Shown: positions 49,404 through 57,605 of the stretch, in pieces
How the letters are laid out: the number at the start of each line of letters is the position of its first letter
How positions within the stretch are numbered: position 1 is the stretch's first letter
NCBI RefSeq assembly: GCF_000695625.1
Contig: NZ_JMQI01000024.1
Location: forward strand, 186,001-250,000
Length of the DNA: 64,000 bases
Source of the DNA: Amycolatopsis rifamycinica
Lineage (GTDB): Bacteria > Actinomycetota > Actinomycetes > Mycobacteriales > Pseudonocardiaceae
Direction of reading: 5' to 3'
The notes under the pieces: generated by a model
Database searches by the model: none
Told to the model about the DNA's origin: nothing
The model's input: the letters and a program-made list of their open reading frames with translations, nothing else
Translations under genes and position numbers: made by a program

Positions 49404-51077
49404 TCAGCTCGACACCGTCAGCGCGGAGACGGTCTTGGTCGCTTCCTCGATCTGCGCTTCGGACAGGACGCTGACCCGGACCTCGATCCGCAGCGACTTC
49501 CCGGTGCTCGGTTCGGTGGCCTCGACGCGCAGCAGCCCTTCGTCGTCGACCTCCATCTCGATCTTCAGCGGCGAGCCCTTCGGCAGCGGCGGCAGGCCGG
49601 TGATGCTGCCCTTGCCCTCGTTGAGGAACTTGTTCTCGCTCAGCTCGGGCCCGGCCACGGCGCCGGACTGCTCGAACAGCTCGACCTCGATCTCCTGCTG
49701 GCCTTCGTACACCGTCCGCGCGTCGAGGACCTGGACGCCGGTCGGCAGGGCGTCGTTGGCGTGCACCAGGTGCGCGACGTAGTGGCGCTCCGGCTTGCGC
49801 TCCCAGTCCGGGTCGCTGGTGTCCAGCAGCTTGACGCCGAACGCCTTCGGCAGCACGTTGCGCGTCTGCTTCGCGGCGAGGCTGCGGAGCGTGCCGGCCG
49901 CGATGCCCGTGCGGGCTTCGAGGTCGCCGACCGCCTCGGCGGCGCGGGTTTCGGCGTCGGCGGCCGAGCTCGCCTGCTCCCGCGCGTCCTCCTGCTCCTT
50001 GTGGACGACCCGGCCGAGCGCGTACAGCGCCGCGCCCTTGGCCACCGCCAGGTGCGGGTCGTGCAGTTTCGGCTCCCAGCCGAATTCGGCGCGCAGGCGG
50101 GTGGTGACGGCCGGCATGCTCGTCGACCCGCCGACCAGCAGGACCTCGTCGATCGCGGCGCCCGGCGTCTTCTCCTCGAGGGTGGCGAGGGTGCGGCGGA
50201 CGATGTCGATCGTCTTGTCGAGCAGGTCCTCGGTCATCTCCTCGAACTGGGCGCGGGTGACGTCGATGCGGGCACTCGCGCCGGCCCCGCGCAGCGCGAC
50301 CGGTCGCGAATCCACTTTGGACAGCTGCTTCTTCGTGTTCTCCGCCAGGGTCGCGAGCGACTGCAGGAACTCCTCGTCGTCCTCCGGGTCGGTCCCCGGC
50401 GGCACCTGCGCGGTGAAGGCGGCGAGCAGGTGGTCGCGCAGCCGGTCGTCCCAGTCCGCGCCGCCGAGGCGGTCGTCGCCGTCGGTGCAGACCACCTCGA
50501 TCTCCTCGGCCGACACCCGGATGACCGTCGTGTCGAAGGTCCCGCCGCCGAGGTCGTAGACGAGCACGGTCTTGTTGTCGGCGCCGGTGGTCGCCTCGTA
50601 GTGCAGGGCGGCGGCGACCGGCTCGGGCACGATGCCGATCACGTCCAGCCCGGCGATCTTCCCGGCGTTCTTGGTGGCGTCGCGTTCGAGCATGCCGAAG
50701 TACGCCGGGACGGTGACGACCACCTTCGCGACTTCGCCGCCGCTGTACTCCGCGGCGTCCTTGGCCAGCTGCTTGAGGATCAGCGCCGAGATGGACTCCG
50801 GGGTGTGCGCGTGGCCGTCGAAGTCGAACACCGCCTTGGTGCCCATTTCGCGCTTGACGCGGGAGACGACCCGGTCCGGCTGGGTGACCGCGGACTCCTT
50901 GGCGACCGAGCCGACCACCACGTTCGACTCGTTCTCGAAGTACACCACCGACGGGGTGGTCTCCTCGTTGTCGGTGTTCCGGCACACCGTGGTCCGGCCG
51001 CTCTCGTCCACGTAGGCGATCGCCGAGTAGGTCGTGCCCAGGTCGATGCCGAAGACGCGGAGCGTTTCGTCAGCCAT
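49404..51077 (-). CDS. Hsp70-family ATPase (third paralogue), linked to grpE
   Basis: A 557-residue Hsp70-like protein. The ATPase domain is complete: FGIDLGTTYSAIAYVDESGR, VVVTVPAYFGMLERDATKNA, VLVYDLGGGTFDTTVIRV, VLLVGGSTSMPAVTT. A helical insert of about 60 residues (KEQEDAREQASSAADAETRA, EAVGDLEARTGIAAGTL) separates it from the beta substrate domain, which starts at NVLPKAFGVKLLD. The protein ends shortly after the beta domain (AQIEEATKTVSALTVSS), so the lid is absent or rudimentary. It overlaps the grpE-like gene by 8 nt, which implies coupled synthesis of chaperone and exchange factor. Confidence 0.92.
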   Translation of the reverse strand: MADETLRVFGIDLGTTYSAIAYVDESGRTTVCRNTDNEETTPSVVYFENESNVVVGSVAKESAVTQPDRVVSRVKREMGTKAVFDFDGHAHTPESISALILKQLAKDAAEYSGGEVAKVVVTVPAYFGMLERDATKNAGKIAGLDVIGIVPEPVAAALHYEATTGADNKTVLVYDLGGGTFDTTVIRVSAEEIEVVCTDGDDRLGGADWDDRLRDHLLAAFTAQVPPGTDPEDDEEFLQSLATLAENTKKQLSKVDSRPVALRGAGASARIDVTRAQFEEMTEDLLDKTIDIVRRTLATLEEKTPGAAIDEVLLVGGSTSMPAVTTRLRAEFGWEPKLHDPHLAVAKGAALYALGRVVHKEQEDAREQASSAADAETRAAEAVGDLEARTGIAAGTLRSLAAKQTRNVLPKAFGVKLLDTSDPDWERKPERHYVAHLVHANDALPTGVQVLDARTVYEGQQEIEVELFEQSGAVAGPELSENKFLNEGKGSITGLPPLPKGSPLKIEMEVDDEGLLRVEATEPSTGKSLRIEVRVSVLSEAQIEEATKTVSALTVSS

Positions 51078-51720
51078 CCGTGCGTTCCTCCAGTTCGTGC
51101 TCGTTGCCCGGCGCCGGCTCGGCCGCCGGGGCCGTCCACCGGCGGACGTGGACCTTCGCCGCCGCCACCGACCGCCCCGACGCGACGTCCCGGTAACCGT
51201 CGGCGAGAACGTCGGCGATCGTCCCGTCCTCTTCGGCGGCGGCCGCTTCCACGACTTTCACCGCCCGGTGTTCCCGGCCGGAAAACTTTTCTCCCGTGCG
51301 CGGCCGGACGGGGACGATACCGCACCTTTCCAGCGCGAGTTCGACGTCCAGCGCAAATGATTCCAAGAGGCGGACGACCTGCTCGCGGTCCATCCCGTCG
51401 GGCAGCGTCCGCACTTGCCGGAGAATTTCCCCGCGCAGGTTCTGCAGATCGGTGACGACCGGGCGCAGGACGACCTGCTGCTCCCCCGCGCGCAGCCGGA
51501 GGACCTCCGCGTGCAGCTGGTCGATGACGCGTTCGCGGGCTTCGGCGCGGGCGTGGTGGGCGCGGATCTGCTCGGTCAGCGCGGCAATCGCCTCGGCCAC
51601 GGCCGCCCCCGGCTCGGGCGCCGGTTCCGGTTCCGGCTCCGGTTCCGGCGCGGGCGGCTCGGCGGGCGGCGGATCCTCGAGCACGCGGTCCACCGGCTCG
51701 GCCTGCTGCGCTTCGCTCAC
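51070..51720 (-). CDS. grpE: GrpE-like nucleotide exchange factor
   Basis: A 216-residue protein with a Pro/Glu-rich N-terminal stretch (PEPEPEPEPAPEPGAAVAEA), a long coiled-coil helix (ARERVIDQLHAEVLRLRAGE) and a diverged GrpE head (LLESFALDVELALERCGIVP, DVASGRSVAAAKVHVRRW). GrpE dimers release ADP from Hsp70. Adjacent placement and 8-nt overlap with the Hsp70 gene support this assignment despite weak sequence conservation. The GTG at 51720 has gaggag 7 nt upstream and is the first gene of the operon. It is likely a dedicated exchange factor; the housekeeping grpE should be with dnaK elsewhere. Confidence 0.75.
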   Translation of the reverse strand: MSEAQQAEPVDRVLEDPPPAEPPAPEPEPEPEPAPEPGAAVAEAIAALTEQIRAHHARAEARERVIDQLHAEVLRLRAGEQQVVLRPVVTDLQNLRGEILRQVRTLPDGMDREQVVRLLESFALDVELALERCGIVPVRPRTGEKFSGREHRAVKVVEAAAAEEDGTIADVLADGYRDVASGRSVAAAKVHVRRWTAPAAEPAPGNEHELEERTDG

Positions 51721-51945
51721 GCCACAACTCCTCGAATTCACTCGTGATTGGGTCACCCGGCCCCCCGGTGAGTCGCGGGCGACGGGTCGTCACGTTACTG
51801 CGTCCGGTCGTTCCCCTGCGAGCGTTTCCGAAGAATGGCGGGGGACTGTTCGGCCGAGCCGAGGGTATTGTCCACCGGTCAACAGATTTGGCGGGACAAT
51901 GACCGGAAATTGTCCTTTTGCGCTCGCCCGGTTTGTGGTAGTGCG
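51721..51945. promoter_or_regulatory. Control region of the grpE-led operon with ATTGTCC repeats
   Basis: The 225-nt gap upstream of grpE contains ATTGTCC at 51867-51873 and 51909-51915 and its complement GGACAAT at 51894-51900. The last two form an inverted repeat with an 8-nt spacer (51894-51915). This differs from the heat-shock operators HAIR (HspR) and CIRCE (HrcA) as I know them. A TTGACC (complement of 51877-51882) may be a -35 box for the - strand. No gene is present here. Confidence 0.5.
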
Positions 51946-53190
51946 TCAGGCTTCCGGGGTGACCCCCGGCGCGTGCAGCGCGCGGAGCAGGCGCCCCCGC
52001 ATGGCCCGGGCGGGCGGGTGGCCCGGCCAGCGCACCAGCAGCCGGTCGAACAGCCGGACGTCGTGCCGGATCGTGGCCGAACCCAGCTGCGGCAACTGGT
52101 CGGCGACCGTCCCCATCAGCTCGCACGCGCGCTCCAGCTCCCCGGCGCCCGCGTGCGCGAGGGCGGCCCGGGTGGCGTAGCGGACCAGGTTGCGCCGGGC
52201 GTCCGGGGCGAACCGGGCGACGACCGGGTCGAGGATCTCCGCCGCCTCCCGGGGGTGCCCGAGGTCGTGCAGGCACCAGCCGACGATCAGCGAGTGCAGG
52301 TCGGGCGCGGTCGTGGTGCCCAGCACCGGCTCCCCGGCGGTCTCCGCCGCCTCGGCGAGCAGCGCCGCCGAGCGGTCCAGGGCGCGCTCGCACGCGGCGC
52401 GGTCCCCCGCCAGTGCGTGCCCTTGCGCTTCGCGTTGCGCCGCGAGCCCGCGGATCCGGGCGGGCACGCGCTCGTCGGATTGGCCGCGCCGGCCCCAGTC
52501 GATCGTCGCCAGCGCGTCGGCGGCGTGCAGGGTCACGTCCGCCCGCCGGACCATCGCGTACGACTCCATCGCGGTGTCGCCGCCGAGCGCGGCCATCCGC
52601 ACCGCGACGTCGGTCCACTGCAGCGACGCCGGGTCGTCGCCCGCTTCCTGGGTCATCCAGCCGGTGAACTCGGCGAACCGCGCGGCGAGCAGCCACAGGT
52701 CCGGCTGCCCGCCCGGGTCGGCGGCCGCGATCCGGCGCACCGCCCGGGTGTCGGCGATCAGGCCGGGCAGCACCTTCGGCGCCCCGACCAGCTGCGCGAG
52801 CCTGCGGGCCGACTCGAGGCGGTCGCGGAACAGGGGCACCAGCACGGCGGCGTCCCCGTCGGCGAGGGCGTCTTCGCCGGGTTCCGGCGGTGCCCCGGAT
52901 CCGGGCGGCGCGTCTTCCTCCCGCGGGCGGAACGCGCCGACGTCGGCCGGGATGACGTCGAGGGGCCCGGTGGGCGCTGGTTTCTCGGTGAGGCGGACCA
53001 GTTCGCCGCCGGCGCCGACCGCGCTGTCGCACAACCGGGCCAGCTGCGCGGTGGGCAGCTTGAGGCCGTTCTCGACCTTGCTGAGGTAGCCCTTGCTGTA
53101 GTGCACGCGCTCGCTCAGCCCGGCCAGCGAAAGGCCCGCGGCCTCCCGGCGTTTCCGGAGCTCCGCGCCGAACCGGGCGGCGGACACCAT
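51946..53190 (-). CDS. XRE-family helix-turn-helix regulator with TPR-like C-terminal region
   Basis: A 414-residue regulator. The Cro/C1-type HTH is at residues 8-62 (FGAELRKRREAAGLSLAGLS, then VHYSKGYLSKVENGLKLPTA). The remainder is helical with TPR-like character (RDRLESARRLAQLVGAPKVL, ATRAALAHAGAGELERACEL), the layout of many actinobacterial XRE regulators that sense an unknown signal through the repeats. ATG 53190 is preferred since ggggagg precedes it by 8 nt; the GTG at 53199 falls on the ribosome site itself. It lies 31 nt behind the Nudix gene and upstream of the grpE-led operon, which it might control. Confidence 0.88.
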   Translation of the reverse strand: MVSAARFGAELRKRREAAGLSLAGLSERVHYSKGYLSKVENGLKLPTAQLARLCDSAVGAGGELVRLTEKPAPTGPLDVIPADVGAFRPREEDAPPGSGAPPEPGEDALADGDAAVLVPLFRDRLESARRLAQLVGAPKVLPGLIADTRAVRRIAAADPGGQPDLWLLAARFAEFTGWMTQEAGDDPASLQWTDVAVRMAALGGDTAMESYAMVRRADVTLHAADALATIDWGRRGQSDERVPARIRGLAAQREAQGHALAGDRAACERALDRSAALLAEAAETAGEPVLGTTTAPDLHSLIVGWCLHDLGHPREAAEILDPVVARFAPDARRNLVRYATRAALAHAGAGELERACELMGTVADQLPQLGSATIRHDVRLFDRLLVRWPGHPPARAMRGRLLRALHAPGVTPEA

Positions 53191-53221
53191 GACGCTCACC
53201 TCCCCGCGTGCGGTGTTCCCT

Positions 53222-53842
53222 TCAGCTTGACACGTCGCTGCTCACCGCGTCGCCGTTTCCCGGAGCCACCCGATCGCGCCCGTCCCGCCGCCACAGGGCG
53301 GTCGCCAGCACGGCGTGCGCGCTGGCGGCGTGCGGGACCTCGCCCGCCCGCACGAGGTCCAGCAGCTCCCCGAACGGCAGGCGCACCACCCGCAGGTCCG
53401 CTTCCCCGGGTTCGAGCGCCGCGGCGTGGCTGGTGAGGCCGGTGGCCAGGAACATCCAGTCGACGTGGTTGCTGACCGAGTCCGCGCCGTGGACGCGGCC
53501 GAGCGGCTCCCACCGCCGCGCGTGCAGGCCGGTCTCCTCCGCCAGTTCCCGCCGGGCCGCGGCCGCCGGGCCGGCGTCGCGCGGCTCGATGCCGCCGCCC
53601 GGCAGGCGCCACTGGACCGCGCCGTGGGTGTAGATCCACTGCCGCGTCACCACCGCGCGGCCGGCGTCGTCGATCGCGAGCACGGTGACCGAGCCGGGCA
53701 CGACGACGTGGTCGTAGGCGCCCCGGCTGCCGTCCGGGAGGACGACGTCGTCGCGCCGGACCTCGAACCAGCGGTTCCGGTGCACGACCTCGGTGGCCAG
53801 CCGCCGCCAGGCGGGTTCGGCGCGGTCTTCGTTCAGCGGCAT
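53222..53842 (-). CDS. Nudix hydrolase
   Basis: A 206-residue Nudix protein. The Nudix box region reads WRLPGGGIEPRDAG then AARRELAEETGLHARRW: the catalytic RE-x2-EE-x-G core is intact. The first Glu of the consensus is replaced by Asp, with one extra residue before RE. N-terminal features (HRNRWFEVRRDDVVLPDGSR, YDHVVVPGSVTVLAI) resemble ADP-ribose pyrophosphatase-type enzymes, which hydrolyse nucleoside diphosphate-linked compounds with Mg2+. It precedes the XRE gene by 31 nt and is divergent from the SEFIR gene. If ADP-ribose is a substrate it could act on products of the nearby TIR proteins; this is speculation. Confidence 0.9.
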   Translation of the reverse strand: MPLNEDRAEPAWRRLATEVVHRNRWFEVRRDDVVLPDGSRGAYDHVVVPGSVTVLAIDDAGRAVVTRQWIYTHGAVQWRLPGGGIEPRDAGPAAAARRELAEETGLHARRWEPLGRVHGADSVSNHVDWMFLATGLTSHAAALEPGEADLRVVRLPFGELLDLVRAGEVPHAASAHAVLATALWRRDGRDRVAPGNGDAVSSDVSS

Positions 53843-53891
53843 CGGGCGAGCCTATCGCCGAAGGGGGCGTTCGCCCGGGCCTTCCGTTCGC

Positions 53892-53930
53892 TTGCGCCCC
53901 GGCTTCGCGCGCCGCGATACTCCACCCGTG
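53892..53930 (+). promoter_or_regulatory. Probable leaderless promoter of the SEFIR gene
   Basis: TTGCGC (53892-53897), an 18-nt spacer and GATACT (53916-53921) lie so that transcription would start at or next to the GTG start codon (53928), 6 nt after the -10. No ribosome site is present, consistent with a leaderless mRNA, a frequent type in actinobacteria. Confidence 0.5.
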
Positions 53931-54758
53931 TCTTCCGATCCCGATTTCGTCCCTTCGGCCCTGCCGGCGCTCGTCGCCGTCCCCGCGTCGCTCGCCACCC
54001 GGCTGACCGCGGAGTGCGACGCGATCCCGCTGCCGGGCCACCGCAGCCCGCTGACGGACGCGGCCCTGGTCATCGGCACCAACGCGACGACGGCCGTCGC
54101 CCTGGTGTGGAGCCGGAAGACGATCCTCGCGCTGTCCCGCACGATCGCCGAGCTGACGGCCACGGTCGGGGAGCTCAAGGTCCAGGGCCGGTTCGGCACG
54201 CGCAGCGCATCCCTCGACGTCGGCGGCGAGACGGCGGGCGAGGAGATCACGAACTTCGTGTCGTCGGCCGAGGCCCCGGCGGAGATCGACCCGGACGCCG
54301 CGGCCGGCGAGTTCACGGTGTTCATCTCGTACGCGCACGACAACCCCGAGCACATCGACCTCGTCCGCCGATTCTGGCGCCTGCTGCGCGAAAACGGGAT
54401 CGACGCGCAGATCGACCTGTGGGCCGCGAGCGAGCCCCGCGACTGGCCCCAGTGGACCCACCAGCAGATCCGGCGGGCGAAGTACGTGCTGATGATCGCC
54501 TCCCCGGCGTTCAAGGAGCGCGCGGAAGGCGAGGCCCCGCCGGGCGAAGGCCGCGGAGTCCGCTGGGAAGCCCAGCTGCTGCGCGAAATGCGCTACAAGG
54601 ACCACGCGGCGGCCCTGCGCAAGCAATTGCCCATCGTCCTCCCGGGCCGCTCGGCCGAGGAACTCCCGGACTGGGTGGGCCCGACGGGCAACACGCATTA
54701 CGAGATCGAAGAACTGACCGCGGTCGGCGCGCGGAAACTGCTCGAATACCTGACCTGA
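53928..54758 (+). CDS. SEFIR-domain protein
   Basis: A 276-residue protein. The N-terminal ~120 residues contain a short helical part with a possible membrane-proximal segment (DAALVIGTNATTAVALVWSR) and a coiled segment (ALSRTIAELTATVGELK). The C-terminal SEFIR domain (about 127-276) shows EFTVFISYAHDNPEHIDLVR, FWRLLRENGIDAQIDLW, DWPQWTHQQIRRAKYVLMIA and LPIVLPGRSAEELPDWVG. SEFIR domains are TIR relatives used in animal IL-17 signalling; in bacteria they occur in putative immune and signalling proteins. The gene stands alone, between a Nudix/XRE pair and a small membrane protein whose stop is 6 nt away, convergent. Confidence 0.87.
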   Translation: MSSDPDFVPSALPALVAVPASLATRLTAECDAIPLPGHRSPLTDAALVIGTNATTAVALVWSRKTILALSRTIAELTATVGELKVQGRFGTRSASLDVGGETAGEEITNFVSSAEAPAEIDPDAAAGEFTVFISYAHDNPEHIDLVRRFWRLLRENGIDAQIDLWAASEPRDWPQWTHQQIRRAKYVLMIASPAFKERAEGEAPPGEGRGVRWEAQLLREMRYKDHAAALRKQLPIVLPGRSAEELPDWVGPTGNTHYEIEELTAVGARKLLEYLT

Positions 54759-54764
54759 GGGAAG

Positions 54765-55190
54765 CTATTTCTTCGTCACGAGGGTGATCACCGCGGCGAG
54801 CGCGGACCCGACACCGGCCAGAGCGCTGACCGCCGCGGCGGCGTTGGCCGTGTTGTTCCAGAACTTGCCGGACAGCTCACCCCATTTGCCGGCGCGAAAG
54901 GCCATTTTGAGCTTCTGCCACTTGTGCTCCCGGATGGAGCAACCGAGGAGCAGTCCATTGGAGTTCCGCCGGCACGGCAGACCTTGCCGCGTTTCCGCCA
55001 TGCACCACGCGGGCACCGCGAAAAGCATGTAGAGGAACGTCAGTGACGACGCTATGAGGATGAAGGACGCACTCATGTTGCCGGACGCCCAGCCGTACAC
55101 GATGACGGGCAACAGCAGGTAGCCGAAGTAGCGGCCGATTATCCCGGACTTCTTCTTGCGTTTCCTCCCCATTCTTTCATCGTAGGACAT
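54765..55190 (-). CDS. Small membrane protein with conserved-looking Cys/His segment
   Basis: A 141-residue protein with a basic N-terminus (MGRKRKKKSGIIGRYFG) and predicted membrane helices near residues 20-58 and at the C-terminus (AAAVSALAGVGSALAAVITL). The segment between them (WCMAETRQGLPCRRNSNG, LLLGCSIREHKWQKLKM) has three Cys and one His spaced as a possible metal site. I recall similar segments in other actinobacterial hypothetical proteins but no function. ATG 55190 was used; ATG 55172 is possible. Convergent with the SEFIR gene, with 6 nt between the stops. Confidence 0.7.
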   Translation of the reverse strand: MSYDERMGRKRKKKSGIIGRYFGYLLLPVIVYGWASGNMSASFILIASSLTFLYMLFAVPAWCMAETRQGLPCRRNSNGLLLGCSIREHKWQKLKMAFRAGKWGELSGKFWNNTANAAAAVSALAGVGSALAAVITLVTKK

Positions 55191-55430
55191 GCCCGCACCC
55201 GGCGGATCCTCCGAATGTGGGCCGAGATCGGTGCAGGAACGTCACCGTTCGCCGAAAAACACCGGTGTGATTGGTGCCGCAATCGGCAGAGCGCCCCCCG
55301 GCCGATGTCGGCGGCAGTCACCGTCCGTGACGACCGCCTGTGATCCGGGCAACGGCGCAGCGCAGGCGCAAGTCCTCGCACGTGGCCAGTGGTCGGCTGT
55401 CGCATCAGATGGCTTCGAATTCGACGTGAC

Positions 55431-57605
55431 TTACTTACTCGGTGACGGGATCTGTTGGCGTAGCTGCGCGACCAGCCTGGCGATACCCGACTCTCTGCTG
55501 TAGAACTCGATTGTAATACCCGGGATGGTGGCGAGCGTCCGCAGGGACGCAGGCAGCTCGTCGGGTGTGAGTGGAGAGCGTCCGAGGTACACCGGTATAA
55601 TTCTCTTCCCCAGCTCGAAACCCAGTTCGATCTCGCGGCGCACGAAGTCATCCGGATCGTCCAGCCGTCGGTGGCCGCGTTCGTCCGCAGCGGTGAGCCA
55701 GTGCTGCCCGATGAGCACGAGGAGCACGCTCGAGGAAGCGACCGCCTCAAAGGTGTCCCTTCGCCAGTCCCCGCCGGCGGCGAGCGAGCGGCTGCCGAAG
55801 AACACCGTGTCCGAGCCGAACTCCCGGGCCAGCTCGCTGTCGACAAGTCTGGCTCCGAATTGTTCATCATCAGCTCGATAACAGAGAAAAATCCGCCGTT
55901 CCGGACGTGCCGTACCGCTCGCCCAACGCACACCATCGTCGAGATCACGAAGTTGCTGTCGTTCGGGTTGGACGTCGGCATCGCGGCCACGCAGCCAGTA
56001 CGGCTTCGGCGCCTCCTGCGAGCCGGTGCGAGCATACTCGTGTTGCTCGGGCGCGGCGTCGAGGTCAGGAGCTTCCGCGGCGTCGCCGAGGCTGCGCAGT
56101 AGGGCTGGGGCTTGTGGGTAGCGGTCGATGGTTTCCGCCTTCGGCTCGGAGCGGGCGAAGGCGCGCAGGACGCGCAGCTCGCGGATGAGGATCCGACGGC
56201 GACCGGTCTCGACGATTCCCCGCTCCCGGAGCCCCCGCAGTGTCCGCGCGACGGTCTGCCGGGCGGCGCCGATCTGCGCGGCGATGTCGACCTGCGAGAG
56301 CGCGACCTCGATGACCACGCCTTCCGGCACGGTGCGGCCGTGCTCTTCGGCCAAGCGAACCAGGTGCGAGGCCACACGCCGGCTGACATCGAACGCTGCG
56401 GACTCGATACGCGCCAACTCGGCGTTGCGTAGCCGCGCGGCGACCGTCTTGATCACCGCGATGGCGATTTCGGGCCGGGCGCGCAGGACGCCCACGAACT
56501 CCGCGCCGGTCAGCTGGATGACGGTACACGGCTCGATCGCCCGCACCGTCGCCGTCCGCGCCGAGCCGGTCACCGCCGCGAAATCGCCCAGCACTTCGCC
56601 GGGACCACGCAGCCCGAAGAGCACCTCACGGCCGTCCTCGACGATCGTGGAGACCCGCACCCATCCGGACACCAGCACGAGGACGTGATCGGACGAGTCG
56701 CCTTCCATGATCATGACATCGTTCGCCCGGAATCGGCGCCGGACGCCCCTGGCGAGCAGGTAGTCGCGGTCGGCATCGGCGAGGTAGGCCAGGAGCGCCC
56801 CCTTGGCCGGGATGGCGGCCAGGGCACCGTCGGGTGGGCCGTGCTCCTCCGCCTCAGCGGTGGTTGTCCGTGGCTCCTCGGCCTGGGGGACGGCCTGCGA
56901 CGGCGTCGTCTGCTGTTCGGTGGCGCCCGCGTCAACGCGATGCGTGATGGGGACGGCTTCGAGCGCGACCCCGTGATCCGGGCAATCCAATACCGGTTCA
57001 CCGCCGTGGCGGTACCAGACATAGTTGCCGTCGGCCGGGCACTGGTACCGGACGGGTGCGTCGGCGCTGTGGGATGTCCGCGCCTCCCTTGGCCGGAATT
57101 CGGTGTCGGCGAGCAGATCCGTGAGCCATGAGGCGACGTGGGCGTCGGACACCAGGACGTCGTGGATCCGGGCAACGGGCGTCGGGTGCGCGGTGAGCAG
57201 TTCCGGGAGGATCTTGTCGAGGTCCTCGTGCGCCGGCGTCAACTGCGCCACCTCCGGGCGTACGGCCCGGGCCGCTTCCAGCACGCCGTCGTGGTGTTCC
57301 GCGGCGAACACGTAGGCCATGGGGTCGGCGACGAGCAGATCGGTCCCCGCGAGCCCGTTCGCCAGCAGGGCGGCGAGGATTCGGACGTCCCCGGCGACGA
57401 GATCGGCCACACGCTCGGGCTGGACCGTGGCGTGCACCCAGGGCAGCGTCCACCGCTCGTAGTCTTCAGGATTCCCGTGCAGTGGCAGCACCGACAGCTG
57501 GGCACGCCCGTAGGGCAGCAGGTCCCGGCTCGCGCTCGCGGCGTGCAGCGCCGCCGCCTCGCCGCCGTGGCAGTCGACCACGACCGCGTCGGGCAGGTGG
57601 GCCAC
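55431..57605 (-). CDS. cNMP-binding/Crp-HTH/TIR fusion protein (C-terminal, larger part of a frameshifted gene)
   Basis: This 724-residue frame joins domains rarely seen together. After the end of a ParA-like region comes a zinc-ribbon-like segment (RYQCPADGNYVWYRHGG, LDCPDHG). A cyclic-nucleotide-binding domain follows (about 56500-56800; MIMEGDSSDHVLVLVSGWVR, GPGEVLGDFAAVTGSARTAT). The usual Glu of the phosphate-binding cassette is Asp here; the Arg is kept. Next is a Crp-type HTH (about 56160-56330; LSQVDIAAQIGAARQTVART). Last is a TIR domain (about 55440-55930; RRIFLCYRADDEQFGARLVD, FVRREIELGFELGKRIIPVY). GTG 57605 is only the first start in this frame: the true N-terminus lies upstream across a one-base frameshift near 57638. 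With one base restored, 55431-57994 encodes 854 residues. Confidence 0.82.
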   Translation of the reverse strand: MAHLPDAVVVDCHGGEAAALHAASASRDLLPYGRAQLSVLPLHGNPEDYERWTLPWVHATVQPERVADLVAGDVRILAALLANGLAGTDLLVADPMAYVFAAEHHDGVLEAARAVRPEVAQLTPAHEDLDKILPELLTAHPTPVARIHDVLVSDAHVASWLTDLLADTEFRPREARTSHSADAPVRYQCPADGNYVWYRHGGEPVLDCPDHGVALEAVPITHRVDAGATEQQTTPSQAVPQAEEPRTTTAEAEEHGPPDGALAAIPAKGALLAYLADADRDYLLARGVRRRFRANDVMIMEGDSSDHVLVLVSGWVRVSTIVEDGREVLFGLRGPGEVLGDFAAVTGSARTATVRAIEPCTVIQLTGAEFVGVLRARPEIAIAVIKTVAARLRNAELARIESAAFDVSRRVASHLVRLAEEHGRTVPEGVVIEVALSQVDIAAQIGAARQTVARTLRGLRERGIVETGRRRILIRELRVLRAFARSEPKAETIDRYPQAPALLRSLGDAAEAPDLDAAPEQHEYARTGSQEAPKPYWLRGRDADVQPERQQLRDLDDGVRWASGTARPERRIFLCYRADDEQFGARLVDSELAREFGSDTVFFGSRSLAAGGDWRRDTFEAVASSSVLLVLIGQHWLTAADERGHRRLDDPDDFVRREIELGFELGKRIIPVYLGRSPLTPDELPASLRTLATIPGITIEFYSRESGIARLVAQLRQQIPSPSK

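Noticed and set aside
46748-49474. A 908-codon + strand frame opposite the FN3-like gene
   Set aside because: Composition is typical of antisense in GC-rich DNA and it begins inside a neighbouring gene.
49357-50985. A second - strand frame through the grpE-linked hsp70
   Set aside because: Out-of-frame Arg/Gly-rich translation of the hsp70 gene itself.
51721-51945. HspR (HAIR) or HrcA (CIRCE) operator before grpE
   Set aside because: The repeats present (ATTGTCC / GGACAAT) do not match either consensus.
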